DNA from: Macrocystis pyrifera
Taxonomy: Eukaryota > Sar > Phaeophyceae > Laminariales > Laminariaceae
Direction of reading: 5' to 3'
NCBI GenBank assembly: GCA_031763025.1
Contig: JASSKH010000016.1
Coordinates: 3,782,001-3,846,000 of the forward strand
Length of the DNA: 64,000 bases
Part shown: positions 23,116-34,019 of the stretch, piece by piece
How the letters are laid out: each line of letters begins with the position of its first letter
How positions within the stretch are numbered: position 1 is the first letter of the stretch
Notes under the pieces: model-generated
The model's database searches: none
Told to the model about the DNA's origin: nothing
Seen by the model: only the letters and a program-made list of their open reading frames with translations
Translations under genes and position numbers: made by a program

Positions 23116-25832
23116 TCAACCACCTACGGCTCTGATAGCCGCTGTGTAAGTCGCCATGTCTACCGCCATCCCCTTCGCCCGCATCTGGTCAAGCAGGTCT
23201 AGCGCTTCCCGTTGCCGTCCAGCCTTGGCGCAAGCCGATATCGCGGCATTGTAAGTGATCACGTTGGGTTCCTCCACCCCCCCCCCCCCCCCCCCCTCCC
23301 CGGTACCGCCTGCGCCGCCGACTCCAGCATCTCCTCCAGCAGGTCTAGTGCTGTCCTCCACTGCCCGCCGTTACCGCACGCGGTGATCGCGGCGCTGTAC
23401 GTGATGTTGCCCAGCTCTATCCCCGCCGCCTGCATCTCTCGCAGGAGTTCCAGTGCCTTCTCCCACCGACTCGAGTTGGCGCACGCCGTGATCGCCGTGT
23501 TGTACGATATTGCTTCCAGCGCACCCCCCTGGCTCCGGATCTCCTCGAACACCGCCAGCGCCCTCTCCAACTGATCGCCGTTTCCGAAAGCTCTCATGGC
23601 GGAGTTGTGGGTGATCGCGTTCGGCCTCAGCCCGTCCGCCTGCATCTCCCCCAGCAGCTCCCATGCTCGGTCCGGCTGGCCGTGGTTTCCGCAGGCGGCG
23701 ATGGCGGCGTTGTATGAGACGACGTCGGGCTGCAGGCCTACGGCGCGCATGTCTTCCAGCAGCCCGAGCGCTAGCTCCCACTGCCCCCCCCGGTCGCACG
23801 CTGTGATGGCGGCGCTGTAGGGGAACACTTGCCGAATCCCGGCCGCCCGCGCCTCCCCCAGCAGCTGCAACGCCTTCTCCCACCGCCCCGCGTTGCCGCA
23901 GGCCGTGATAGCCGTGCTGTACGTTACCACGTCGGGAGTGAGGCCTTCCGCCCGCATCGTGGTCAACAGCCCCAACCCCTTCGCCAACTGCCCGGCGTTA
24001 GAGTAGGCCTTGATGGCGGCGTTACAGGTCACCACGTTCGGCATCAGCCCCACCTCGCGCATCTCGTAAAACAGCCGCAGCGCCGCCTCCCAGTTGCCCC
24101 CCCTATCGCAGGCCGTGATCGCGGCGTTGTATGTGACCACGTTCGGCACCACCCCCGCCTCCGTCTGCATGGTCCGCAGCAGCTCCAAGGCCTTCTCCCA
24201 CTGCCCGCCGTTACCGCACGCGCTGATGGCGGCGCTGAACACGAACACATGCGGCACCACCCCTGTCGCCGTGAGGTCTTCCAGCAGGGCTAAGGACTCC
24301 CGCCAGCGCCCGGTGTTCCCGCAGGCAGATATCGCCGCGCTGTAGGCGGGCATGTCCGCGACGATCCCCGCCCTCTTCATGTCCGCCAGCAGCTCCATCG
24401 CCCTCTCCCACTGCCCCCCTCTGTCGCACGCGTTGATGGCCGTCCCGTATGTGATGGTGTTCGGTCTCAGCCCGGCCGCTCGCATGTCGTCAATCAGGCT
24501 CAGGGCCTCCTCCCACCGGCCCGCGTTACCGCAGGCGTTCATCGCGGCGTTGAAGGAAATCACGTTCGGGGCAACCCCGGGGGTCTCCTTCATTTCGCCG
24601 AGAAGTTTCAGGCCCTTCTCCCACTGCCCTCCCTTCCCGCACGCCGTGATGGCGGAGTTAAAGGTGATCGAGTTCGGCACCATCCCCGCCTCCCTCATCT
24701 CGCTCACGAGCCGCAGCGACTCCTCCCACTGGCCGCCGTTCCCGCAAGCTTTGATGGCGGCGCTGTAGGTGATCACGTCCATCTCCACCCCGTCCGCCCG
24801 CATCTGCTTCATGAGCGAGAGGGCCGCTCTCCACTGTCCTCCTCTGTCGCAAGCCGTCATTGCGGTGTTGTAGGTGATCGTGTTCGGCTCCACCAGCCCG
24901 GCGGTCTGGCGCATCTCGCGGAGCAGCTCAAGCGCCTTCATCCACTGCCCTTCCTTGCCGCACGCGGCGATGACAGAGTTGTAGGTGATGACATTCGGGG
25001 TGAGCCCGGCCGCACGCATCTGACTCAGGACTCTCAGGGCCTCGTCCCACCTCCCCCCCCGGTTGCAAGCCGCGATCGTAGCGGCGTAGGTGACCACATC
25101 GAGCACCGCCCCAGCGTCCGCCACAGTTTGGAGCAGTTTCAGCGCCTTCTCCCACTTTCCCCCAGTTGCACAAGCCCTAATCGCGGCCTTGGCGCAGTAT
25201 TCATCCGGAGCTACCCCTGCCGCCTGCATCCTGTCGAGCACGCCCAAGGCCAGTTGCCAGCGCTTGCATCGGGTCAGGTGGACAATGCAAGCGCAGTACA
25301 TGTGGGTCGTGACCAAGCGCTGCTCGTGCTGCTCCCGGTGCTGCTGGTGCCTGGGAACAGAAGCCGCGCACCCCAGGTCCGACGACGACTTATGGGCGTC
25401 TCTCCGCGCCTGCTCCAGCCTAGCGCGACGCTCAGCCTCGTCCAGCTCTCGGAGTACGTCCTGCCAGGCCTCCGGCGGCATGCTCTTGATCCTCTTGACG
25501 AACAACTTCGAGCTTGCGGCGTTGTCCGAAGCGGAAGCATCTCCGCCTCGGGCTTGCCAATCGACAGCGCCCACCGTTCTCGAGGGTGTCGGGTTCGAGC
25601 GGCGGCCGGCTCGGATGTGCGAGATCTGCTTCCGGGCCTCCGCGGCGGCCCTGTCATCATAGGGTATGCTTTCGACCGCCGTCGGGCTGGTAGCGCCGTC
25701 TCTGAGCATCATGGGAGGGGCATTCTTACACGCTGCCTTCAACGTGGTGAGGCAAGCATTCGGCCATCCGTGATGACGACTGCTGCTGTACAGGATTCGG
25801 GCGGTGGAGGCCTGGCTCACGACAAACGCCAT
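23116..25832 (-). CDS. P-type pentatricopeptide repeat protein, organelle-directed
   Basis: PPR proteins bind organellar RNA in a sequence-specific way and act in its processing, stability or translation. From residue ~175 the protein is an almost unbroken row of about 19 repeats of 35-36 residues, typified by 'AITACGNGGQWEKALELL' followed by xEMxxxGxxPNVITYN. There is no E, DYW or SMR domain. The N-terminus ('MAFVVSQASTARILYSSSR') is rich in Ser/Arg and lacks acids for ~40 residues, as in a mitochondrial or plastid transit peptide. The intronless frame of 857 codons runs from ATG at 25832 to about 23259, where a C20 tract (23277-23296 on the plus strand) encodes a Gly run. The next PPR ('VITYNAAISACAKAGRQREA') and a final partial one continue in another frame to 23116, so the tract is off by one or two bases, either in the assembly or in the cell. 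The gene is much richer in GC than its surroundings. Confidence 0.92.
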
Positions 25833-26583
25833 CGCTTCGACGGTGTGCCCACCTATGGTGCGGATGAGGCAGTTGAAAGGCGAGGCATTACGACATCACG
25901 CCCTCAAACCGTCAGCGAAGCCTGCCGTGGTGCTGAGTGCGTCATGATGACGGTGACCCTGCCTGCTGCCTGCTGCTCGAGGTGCGGCGGGATTAGAGAA
26001 ATCGTCGAACTCGGGGAAATATTGTCGGTGTAATTTATACCAATAAAAATCAACCAATAGTCGGTGGAATTTTCACCAATCAGTGAAGTATGAAGATGAA
26101 GAGCTTTGATCTCGTGGGTAATCCCACGAGAGCGCAGAACGCACAAGGCCACTACCGCTTCTGCACAGCCTCGCCAAGAAGGGGAGTGCAACGCTATTGC
26201 TAGCGAGCGAGAGGTGAGCGGAGTCTATCTGGATCTGGTACCCGTTGCAGTTATATTTTCATCTCAAAGTTGACACGCGCTGCCTCGTTTGGCACGGAAG
26301 AAAGACGAACCAGCTCTATTTTCAAATTTCCGTGTCGGGTGTACTCCATACCAGGCAGGTAACTGATAAGATATCATGAGCTCTGCTTGCCTACACAACT
26401 GCTGCAATTTGTTGTTGCGTGTCGAAGCCTGTGCCGAGAGACCCTTGTTCTATTCTCCTGATTGCGTGTGCTCCCAAGATGGCTATAGCCGGCAATCCCG
26501 CGGTGATAGTACGTGACCACAGCTCTGCTGTCGTTCATAGATTGGTATCACGTGTTTTGAGTCGTATTTTCTTCTACAGCAGT

Positions 26584-26903
26584 ACGTCCCCGGTGGCTTG
26601 GTCCGCGTGCCTATCAAGATCAATTTCGTGGGTTCAAGTCTCACCGAGTGCGTGCTCGCAGAGGCTTTTTCTTGCATAAAAGATATTGATTAGCGGAAAG
26701 CGCGAGAGCGTGAGTTAGCTACATTCGATGAAAATCGACGAGCGGTGGGAATGCTGAACCCTATGCGCGATAAAAAATAAAGGCACGTACCGGGGGGGAG
26801 AAGGGAAGACACCTGTGACCACGGCTTGTCCAGAAGGTCGTCGAGGGTAAAACCTCTTACGAATTAGGATGGAAAGTGAAAGTGATGAGTAAAAAAAAAA
26901 AGG
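26584..26903 (+). mobile_element. SINE-1 copy with shortened A-box region
   Basis: The head reads GGTGGCTTGGTCCGCG, missing TAGGTGG between the two Pol III boxes relative to other copies. The body and A-rich tail (26890-26901) are intact. Confidence 0.75.
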
Positions 26904-27473
26904 TACCTGGTACGTATTCTTGCTCCAAGACGTACGTGTAGTTTTGCCACCACATGCAGAGCTTTTGTACGAGTATCTCTCTCTCCTCGAGCAGGTGAAA
27001 AATCAGCACGGGCATTGGGTGTGCTGGATGTCGACGAGCAGAAGAAGAACGGTTTATAACCCCCTCGGGACTTCAGAGGCAAGAATGACGATGAAAATTG
27101 ACGATTACAGCCCGTGGGACACTGCCGCCGCGTGTTTGGGGGGTGACACCGATTGGTGTCCCGAGTATACAATACAATACAACGAGTCGTGCTGCACTCT
27201 TTACGGGGGATCATATTAATAGTAAATAGGACCAAATACGTACGTATTAATTGTTATTAATAGTAAAAATAGCGAAATACAAGGCTTTCCTTCGGAGTGG
27301 GTATTCCGTCGTTTCGTGTACATATAATTGCAATTAATTGGCGACATAGCCCAAAGCCAACCAAACTAAATGTATTTGTGTAAGAAACGGTGAAGGATGT
27401 AATGATCGCGTTTATTTATGAATGTAATGTGAAACGTAAGATCGGGTGACGCAAGAGTAAGAATGACATTCGT

Positions 27474-27986
27474 CTAATAAGAAGAAGAACATTTCATCAG
27501 TGTGGGGAGAGAGTGGAGTAGTGCTTGGCATGTATGTGGATGATATACAACATACAGGCTGTTGTTTAAAGGAAGGTCTGGGACAGGAGAGAAAGCAGCA
27601 GTGCCGGCAACGACAACGGTTATGGAAATGTTGTATAGTTGCTGGGCGGCCGCGATTTCGATGTAGCCAGCATAGGAGTTTGGATGAGACATGATATGTA
27701 AATAGTCTTCCAGGATGCTGTAGTAACGAGGCGGGAGGCCCAGAATGTGGATCTGTTCGCTGTTGAACCCGTTGGATATGTGTGTGAAGAAATAATCGTG
27801 ATTTTGGGAAATGTGGGAAACAATTTGTTTCCTTTCGTTCGTCCTGGATGGCGACAATCTGCCTGGCGTACTGCTTCGGAATTCCGCGAAGCCCTGGAGC
27901 AGGCGAAATGGAAGGGAGTCTTTTTGCGCTTGATGATGATGTCTCGGTCTTTGATGGTGGAGTCCGTCAGGCGGCAGTTGTAGCAC
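27474..27986 (-). CDS. OTU-like cysteine protease, C-terminal part, unit 1 copy
   Basis: OTU proteases cleave ubiquitin or similar chains. The frame contains the OTU second half: a Tyr-rich stretch, then 'YAGYIEIAAAQQLYNISI' (matching the family's G-x-x-E-L-x-A-L-A-x-x-Y-N-V-x-I) and 'NNSLYVVYHP'. Compared with unit 2, a 4-base duplication (ATGT, near 27530) shifts the frame just before the catalytic-His motif, so this copy ends 'CQALLHSLP' without HYS. The N-terminal half with the Asp-Gly-Asn-Cys motif is not visible in frame. Upstream on the same strand another frame holds a zinc-knuckle-like CYNC...HFAC block. This copy is probably non-functional. Confidence 0.55.
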   Translation of the reverse strand: MLQLPPDGLHHQRPRHHHQAQKDSLPFRLLQGFAEFRSSTPGRLSPSRTNERKQIVSHISQNHDYFFTHISNGFNSEQIHILGLPPRYYSILEDYLHIMSHPNSYAGYIEIAAAQQLYNISITVVVAGTAAFSPVPDLPLNNSLYVVYHPHTCQALLHSLPTLMKCSSSY

Positions 27987-28052
27987 TTGCCACGGACCTG
28001 GTCGAAGTAAACATATAGGGTGCGCGGGGCGGGAGTGGCGTGCAGGGAATGG

Positions 28053-28053
<1 letters not shown>

Positions 28054-28088
<35 letters not shown>
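28054..28088. repeat. Poly-G tract in unit 1 (twin at 31191-31226)
   Basis: 35 G here and 36 in unit 2. On the gene strand it is a poly-C tract some 60 bp upstream of the likely start of the CYNC/OTU block. Confidence 0.85.
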
Positions 28089-28091
<3 letters not shown>

Positions 28092-28094
28092 AGT

Positions 28095-29730
28095 TCATTA
28101 TTTGTACTACTCTACAGCGGCACAAGAGCAGTACGTAATCGCTTGCTGTACGACGGCAGCAGCAGCAGCAGCAGCAGCAGAAGCAGCAAGTACGTAATTT
28201 CCTTGACGATACAGAAATATGTACACACACAAGTGTAGTACAGTACACACACAAATCACGTGCAGCATGATGTACGGCAACAACGCAGCAGCGCCACAAG
28301 AAAAATCATTGACGATACAGAAATATGTACACACGCACAAGTTTAAGTGTAATAGACACACAAATCATGTCCAGCATGATGTACGGCAACAACGCAGCAG
28401 CGCCACAAAACGACCAGGAAACACAATTATCCGAGTACATCGTACAAACATTCAGTGAATATTGCGGCAGCACTGAAAGCAGAGCAGCAGCAGCAGCAGC
28501 AGCAGAAGCAGCAACGGATCGCCACAGCGTTGGCAGCAGCAGCATAGCAACGATATGAAAAGAAGGGAGAGAAAAGTATGTACCCCGAGGCCGTCCGAAA
28601 AGTATTTTTGGTACCTCACTATAGACCCACCTCCGCATGATGTACGGCAACAACGCAGCAGCAGCATAGCAACAATACGAAATACGAGAAAAAGTAGTAC
28701 GTACGCAAAATGCAGGAGCAAAACGACCAAAATATTTTTTTTACGTATAAAAAAAAACATTTGGGTACAAAAACGGCCAATAAAAACAATAATCCGCGTT
28801 GGCAGCAGCAGCATAGCAACGATATGAAAATAAGGAAGAAAAAAAGTATGTACCCTGGTATGCCGCAATCGCAAAACCTACGGAATTTCATTGACGATAC
28901 CGAAATATGTACATACACAAGTGCAGCATGATGTACGGCAACAACGCAGCAGCACCACAGCAGCAGCATAGCAACGATATATATGAAAATAACCAAGCCA
29001 AAAACGAGAAATTGCAGTACGTACGCAAAATGCAGGAGCAAAACGACAAAAATGTTTTTTCACGTATCAAAAGGAACCATTTGGGTACAAAAACGACCAA
29101 GAAAAAAAGTAATCCGAACACATACGAACATTCAGTGGATATTGCGGCAGCATTAGCAGCAGCAGCAGCAGAAGCAGCTACAACAGCATTAGCAGCAACA
29201 GAAGCTGCAACGAATCGCCGCAGCGTTGGTAGTAGCAGCAGCAGCAGCAGCAGCATAGCAACGATATGAAAATAAAGAAGAAAAAAAGCATGTACCCTGG
29301 TATGCCGCCATCGCAAAACCTACGGAATTGACGATCCGAAAATATGTACGCTTCCAGCATGATGCACGGCAACAACGCAGCAGCACTACATACAGCAGCA
29401 GCAAGTGCACAGGAGCAGCAGGTGCACAGCACGGCAACAACGCAGCAGCACTACAGCAGCATCGAGTGCACAGGAGAAGAAGCAGGTGCACAGCAGCAAG
29501 CAGCAGCACTCATCGCGTGGCGCTGACAGCAGCAGCAGCAGCAGCGGCAGCCGAAAACGAGCAAAATGAGTACGTGGGGTCACCAAAACATGTACACACA
29601 GAAATCGTGTGCTTCACGTCCCGCAAACAGTTGTGCATGTGCGCGTTCGCGTGCACTGTGTCTAAGACGAGCCGAGCCAACGCACGTAGGGGAAAGAACG
29701 AGCATGGATGAGTAAAAAAAAAAAAAAACG
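28095..29730. repeat. CAG-rich sub-repeat array, presumed intron of the unit 1 gene
   Basis: A ~110-bp motif (ATTGACGATACnGAAATATG, CATGATGTACGGCAACAACG, CAGCAGCACCACA) recurs five or six times, alternating with pure (CAG)n and a GAAAA/AGTATGTACCC segment. The same array fills 31255-32930 in unit 2. Ala, Gln, Ser or Cys-rich frames here come from the CAG runs. Confidence 0.7.
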
Positions 29731-29824
29731 CTTTGACGTATGTTTGTATGCTAAAAGGCAATTGAAAACCCCAAAAAAACGTACTGGCAACATACAACAT
29801 AGACAATAGACATTAGACACTCAC

Positions 29825-30195
29825 CACTGTCAGCAGTCTCGAGGGAGTACGAGACAGTCCCTTCCTTGATCGGGCGAGCACAGATCTCGCAGTCGGTTGC
29901 CCTGTCAGGATGATCCCGCCACGACGCAGGTGAGATCCTTGCAGGTGGCGAAGGCCACGTTTTTGCCACCAGGCGCGGAGTTCTTGACCAAGTGCTGGTC
30001 CGTGCACCGGTCGCAAACAACAGCCGGCACCAGGTCGGGTCTTTGTCGTTGCCGCTCTCTTGCCAGAGGGCGAGGACCACGCGCCTCTCGACGAGGGGGA
30101 GGTGAGCTTGGGGGGCGTGGAGAAGGGAGAGGCGAGGGTTGCAGCACCAGCAGGTTCGCCACCGACAGCAGCAGCTTGGCCGCCGACAGCTGCAC
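29825..30195 (-). CDS. Cys-rich 5' exon of the duplicated gene, unit 1
   Basis: One frame gives 'VVCDRCTDQHLVKNSAPGGK' with a following ATCKDLTC, and an overlapping frame gives 'DCEICARPIKEGTVSYSLE'. Both look like C-x2-C zinc sites. The latter frame ends at a consensus donor, ACAGTG/GTGAGT, at 29825/29824. The frame change between the two motifs leaves the exon structure open. An Ala/Leu/Pro-rich start (MQLSAAKLLL at 30195) precedes it. I do not recognise a named family. Confidence 0.4.
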
Positions 30196-30637
30196 CTATC
30201 TATGCCGTTCGTCGAAGGCGGGACGCCTCTTTTAGGCGCCGTGCGAAGAGCTGTCTATTGGTTGGCAGTTTGCGGAAGAAGAAAGAGAAAGAAAGGTTGT
30301 TTGGCTGTTTGGCGAAGAAGAAAGAAGAAAGGTTTTTTGGCTGTTCGGCTGTTTCAAAGAAGGAAGAAAGGTTGTTTGGCTGTTCGGCTGTTTCAAAGAA
30401 GAAGGGCTGGTCGGTCTGTCTGCCAAGAGCTAGGCTTTCCTTCGGAGTGGGTATTCCGTCGTTTCGTGTACATATAACTGCGACATAGCCCAAAGCCAAC
30501 CAAACTAAATGTATTTGTGTAAGAAACGGTGAAGGATGTAATAATCGCGTTTATTTATGAATGTAATGTGAAACGTAAGATCGGGTGACGCAAGAGTAAG
30601 AATTACATTCGTCTAATAATAAGAATAACATATTTCA

Positions 30638-31140
30638 TCAGTGTGGGGAGAGAGTGGAGTAGTGCTTGGCATGTGGATGATATACAACATGCAGGCTGTT
30701 GTTTAAAGGAAGGTTTGGGACAGGAGAGAAAGCAGCAGTGCCGGCAACGACAACTGTTATGGAAATGTTGTATAGTTGCTGGGCGGCCGCGATTTCGATG
30801 TAGCCAGCATAGGAGTTTGGATGAGACATGATATGTAAATAGTCTTCCAGGATGCTGTAGTAACGAGGCGGGAGGCCCAGAATGTGGATCTGTTCGCTGT
30901 TGAACCCGTTGGATATGTGTAGGAAGAAATAATCGTGATTTTGGGAAATGTGGGAAACAATTTGTTTCCTTTCGTTCGTCCTGGATAGCGACAATCTGCT
31001 TGGCGTACTGCTTCGGAATTCCGCGAAGCCCTGGAGCAGGCGAAATGGAAGGGAGTCTTTTTGCGCTTGATGATGATGTCTCCGTCATTGATGGTGGAGT
31101 CCGACAGGCGGCAGTTGTAGCACTTGCCACGGACCTGGTC
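30638..31140 (-). CDS. OTU-like cysteine protease, C-terminal part, unit 2 copy
   Basis: The same OTU second half as unit 1, but here the frame keeps 'YHPHAKHYSTLSPH', the family's catalytic HY-S/D motif, close to the stop. Around 31050-31135 another frame reads 'GKCYNCRLSDSTIND' and 'KTPFHFACSRA', a likely Zn-binding knuckle. The frame changes between that part and the OTU part in both units, by an intron I cannot place or by an old indel. The usual Cys nucleophile motif is not seen, so activity is uncertain. The first PPT-like sequence upstream is the poly-C tract at 31191-31226 (G on the plus strand), followed by TTTACTTCGACCAG, a possible 3' splice site. Confidence 0.6.
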
Positions 31141-31189
31141 GAAGTAAACATATAGGGTGCGCGGGGCGGGAGTGGCGTGCAGGGAATGG

Positions 31190-31229
<40 letters not shown>

Positions 31230-33037
31230 AGTTCACTATTTGTACTACTCTACAGCGGCACAAGAGCAGTACGTAATCGCTTGCTATATACGACGGGCAG
31301 CAGCAGCAGCAGCAGAAGCAGCAAGTACGTAATTTCATTGACGATACGGAAATATGTAGACACACAAGTGTAGTACAGTACACACACAAATCACGTCCAG
31401 CATGATGTACGGCAACAACGCCGCAGCACCACAAAAAAAATCATTGACGATACAGAAATATGTACACACGCACAAGTTTAAGTGTAATAGACACACAAAT
31501 CATGTCCAGCATGATGTACGGCAACAACGCAGCAGCGCCACAAAACGACCAGGAAACACAATTATCCGAGTACATACAAACATTCAGTGAATATTGCGGC
31601 AGCACTAAAAGCAGAGCAGCAGCAGCAGCAGAGGCAGCAACGGATCGCCACAGCGTTGGCAGCAGCAGCATAGCAACGATATGAAAAGAAGGGAGAAAAA
31701 AAGTATGTACCCCCGAGGCCGTCCGAAAAGTATTTTTGGTACCTCACTATAGACCCACCTCCGCATGCTGTACGGCAACAACGCAGCAGCAGCATAGCAA
31801 CAATACGAAATACGAGAAAAAGTAGTACGTACGCAAAATGCAGGAGCAAAACGACCAAAATATATATTTTTTTACGTATCAAAAAAACCATTTGGGTACA
31901 AAAATGGCCAATAAAAACAAAAGTCCGCGTTGGCAGCAGCGGCATAGCAACGATATGAAAAGAAGGGAGAAAAAAAGTATGTACCCTGGTATGCCGCAAT
32001 CGCAAAACCTACGGAATTTCATTGACGATACCGAAATATGTACACACACAAGTGCAGGATGATGTACGGCAACAACGCAGCAGCACCACAGCAGCAGCAT
32101 AGCAACGATATATATGAAAATAACCAAGCCAAAAACGAGAAATTGCAGTACGTACGCAAAATGCAGGAGCTAAACGACAAAAATATTTTTTCACGTATCA
32201 AAAGGAACCATTTGAGTGCAAAAACGACGAAGAAAAACAGTAATCCGAGTACATACGAACATTCAGTGGATATTGCGGCAGCACATTAGCAGCAGCAGCA
32301 GCAGAAGCAGCTACAGCATTAGCAGAAGCAGCAGCAGCAACGAATCGCCGCAGCGTTGGTAGCAGCGTTGGCAGCAGCAGCAGCAGCATAGCAACGATAT
32401 GAAAATAAGGAAGAAAAAAAGCATGTACCCTGGTATGAGCCCATCGCAAAACCTACGGAATTGACGATCCGAAAATATGTACGCTCCCAGCATGATGCAC
32501 GGCAACAACGCAACAGCACTACATACAGCAGCAGCAAGTGCACAGGAGCAGCAGGTGCACAGCACGGCAACAACGCAGCAGCACTACAGCAGCAGCGAGT
32601 GCACAGGAGAAGCAGGTGCACAGCAGCAGCAGCACTCATGGCGTGGCGCTGACAGCAGCAGCAGCAGCAGCGGCAGCCGAAAACGAGCAAAATGAGCATG
32701 TGGGGTCACCCAAACATGCACACACAGAAATCGTGAGCATGCACCGAAAATGCACCACAGTAGCAGCAGCACTCACGTCGTTCGGTGCAGCGGTGACGGC
32801 GACAGCTGAATCCTACGTTCCTTCGTTCACGTCCCGCAAACAATTGTGCATGTGCGCGTTCGCGTGCACTGTGTGCAAGAGGAGCCGACGCAACGCACGA
32901 AGGAGAAAGAACGAGCATGGATGAGTAAAAAACAAAACAAACGCTTTGACGTAAGTTTGTATGCTAAAAGGCAACGGAAAACCCCAACAAAACGCACTGG
33001 CAACATACAGCATGCACAATAGACATAAGACACTCAC

Positions 33038-33407
33038 CACTGTCAGCAGTCTCGAGGGAGTACGAGACAGTCCCTTCCTTGATCGGGCGAGCACAGAACT
33101 CGCAGTCGGTTGCCCTGTCAGGATGATCCCGCCACCACGCACGTGAGATCCTTGCAGGTGGCGAAGGCCACGTTTTTGCCACCAGGCGCGGAGTTCTTGA
33201 CCAAGTGCTGGTCCGTGCACTGGTCGCAAACAACAGCCGGCACCAGGTCGGTCTTTGTCGTTGCCGCTCTCTTGCCAGAGGGCGAGGACCACGCGCCTCT
33301 CGACGAGGGGGAGGTGAGCTTAGGGCGCGTGGAGAAGGGAGAGGCGAGGGTTGCAGCACCAGCAGGTTCGCCACCGACAGCAGCAGCTTGGCCGCCGACA
33401 GCTGCAC
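33038..33407 (-). CDS. Cys-rich 5' exon of the duplicated gene, unit 2
   Basis: Continuous from MQLSAAKLLL to 'DCEFCARPIKEGTVSYSLE' and the donor GTGAGT at 33037. It has one G fewer than unit 1 near 33250, so the CDRC motif of unit 1 is out of frame here. Which arrangement is ancestral cannot be told from two copies. Confidence 0.4.
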
Positions 33408-33732
33408 CTATCTATGCCGTTCGTCGAAGGCGAGACGCCTCTTTTAGGCGCCGTGCGAAGAGCTGTCTATTGGTTGGCAGTTTGCGGAAGAAGAAAGAAG
33501 AAAGGTTGTTTGGCTGTTCGGCTGTTTCAAAGAAGAAGGGCTGTTTGCGAAGAGCTGTCTATCAGTCGGTCTGTCCGCCAAGAGCTAGCAAGTGACAACG
33601 ACCTCAAAAATCGTAATTATAGTTGTATCTATATAGGTTTCTTACTTTGTGTACCGTAGGTCCTATTTGATATGGTCCCCCGTAAAGTAGCAGGGGCACA
33701 CATGTTCCTACAGAGTAGGACCTGCCCCTACC

Positions 33733-33823
33733 ACCACTCTGTCGCTAAATAGAAGAACCATTTATATTGAATAATATTGAATATTAATAGATAAATGGAC
33801 CTTATATTTCGGGACAGAGTGGT
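33733..33823. mobile_element. MITE-6 copy
   Basis: ACCACTCTGTC at the left and GGGACAGAGTGGT at the right with an AT-rich centre. Confidence 0.65.
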
Positions 33824-34019
33824 TCGTAGATGGTTGATTACGCCAAAACGCGCAAACGCCAAAACTACCAACCATTGTTTGGTCGATATCTCGGGGGCCC
33901 GAAGGGGTTACAGCGACAGCAGTAGTGTGAAGAATACACACAATCCGGAGTGGATTTGGAGCCGGCCCTGCTGTCCTGCGACCACTGACCACGGACTACC
34001 ACCGTATACGGTATACGTC

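Larger units (their letters stand above)
27283..30432. repeat. 3.15-kb tandem unit 1
   Basis: Starts GGCTTTCCTTCGGAGTGGG and ends CCAAGAGCTA. It matches unit 2 nearly base for base at a shift of 3150, with differences mainly in repeat lengths. Confidence 0.9.
30433..33588. repeat. 3.15-kb tandem unit 2
   Basis: Same start and end words as unit 1. It has extra sequence near 32700-32830 and lacks some KKE-like repeats present in unit 1 near 30270-30360. Confidence 0.9.
27199..33685. mobile_element. MITE-1 split by a 6.3-kb gene-bearing insert
   Basis: The left half of a MITE-1 (TTACGGGGGATCAT ... AGTAAAAATAGCGAAATA) ends at 27280. The matching right half (ATATAGGTTT ... TATGGTCCCCCGTAA) runs from about 33632 to 33685. 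The halves together make one element in one orientation. Everything between is the two-unit tandem block. Either the block was inserted into the MITE, or the pair of ends now bounds a larger mobilisable unit. Confidence 0.6.

Noticed and set aside
25128-26033. 301-codon plus-strand frame opposite the PPR gene
   Set aside because: A GC-rich antisense shadow; the minus strand carries perfectly periodic PPR motifs.
28095-29730. Poly-Gln/Ala/Ser protein genes in the CAG arrays
   Set aside because: Frames arise on both strands from CAG runs, change between the two tandem units and lack non-repeat coding.
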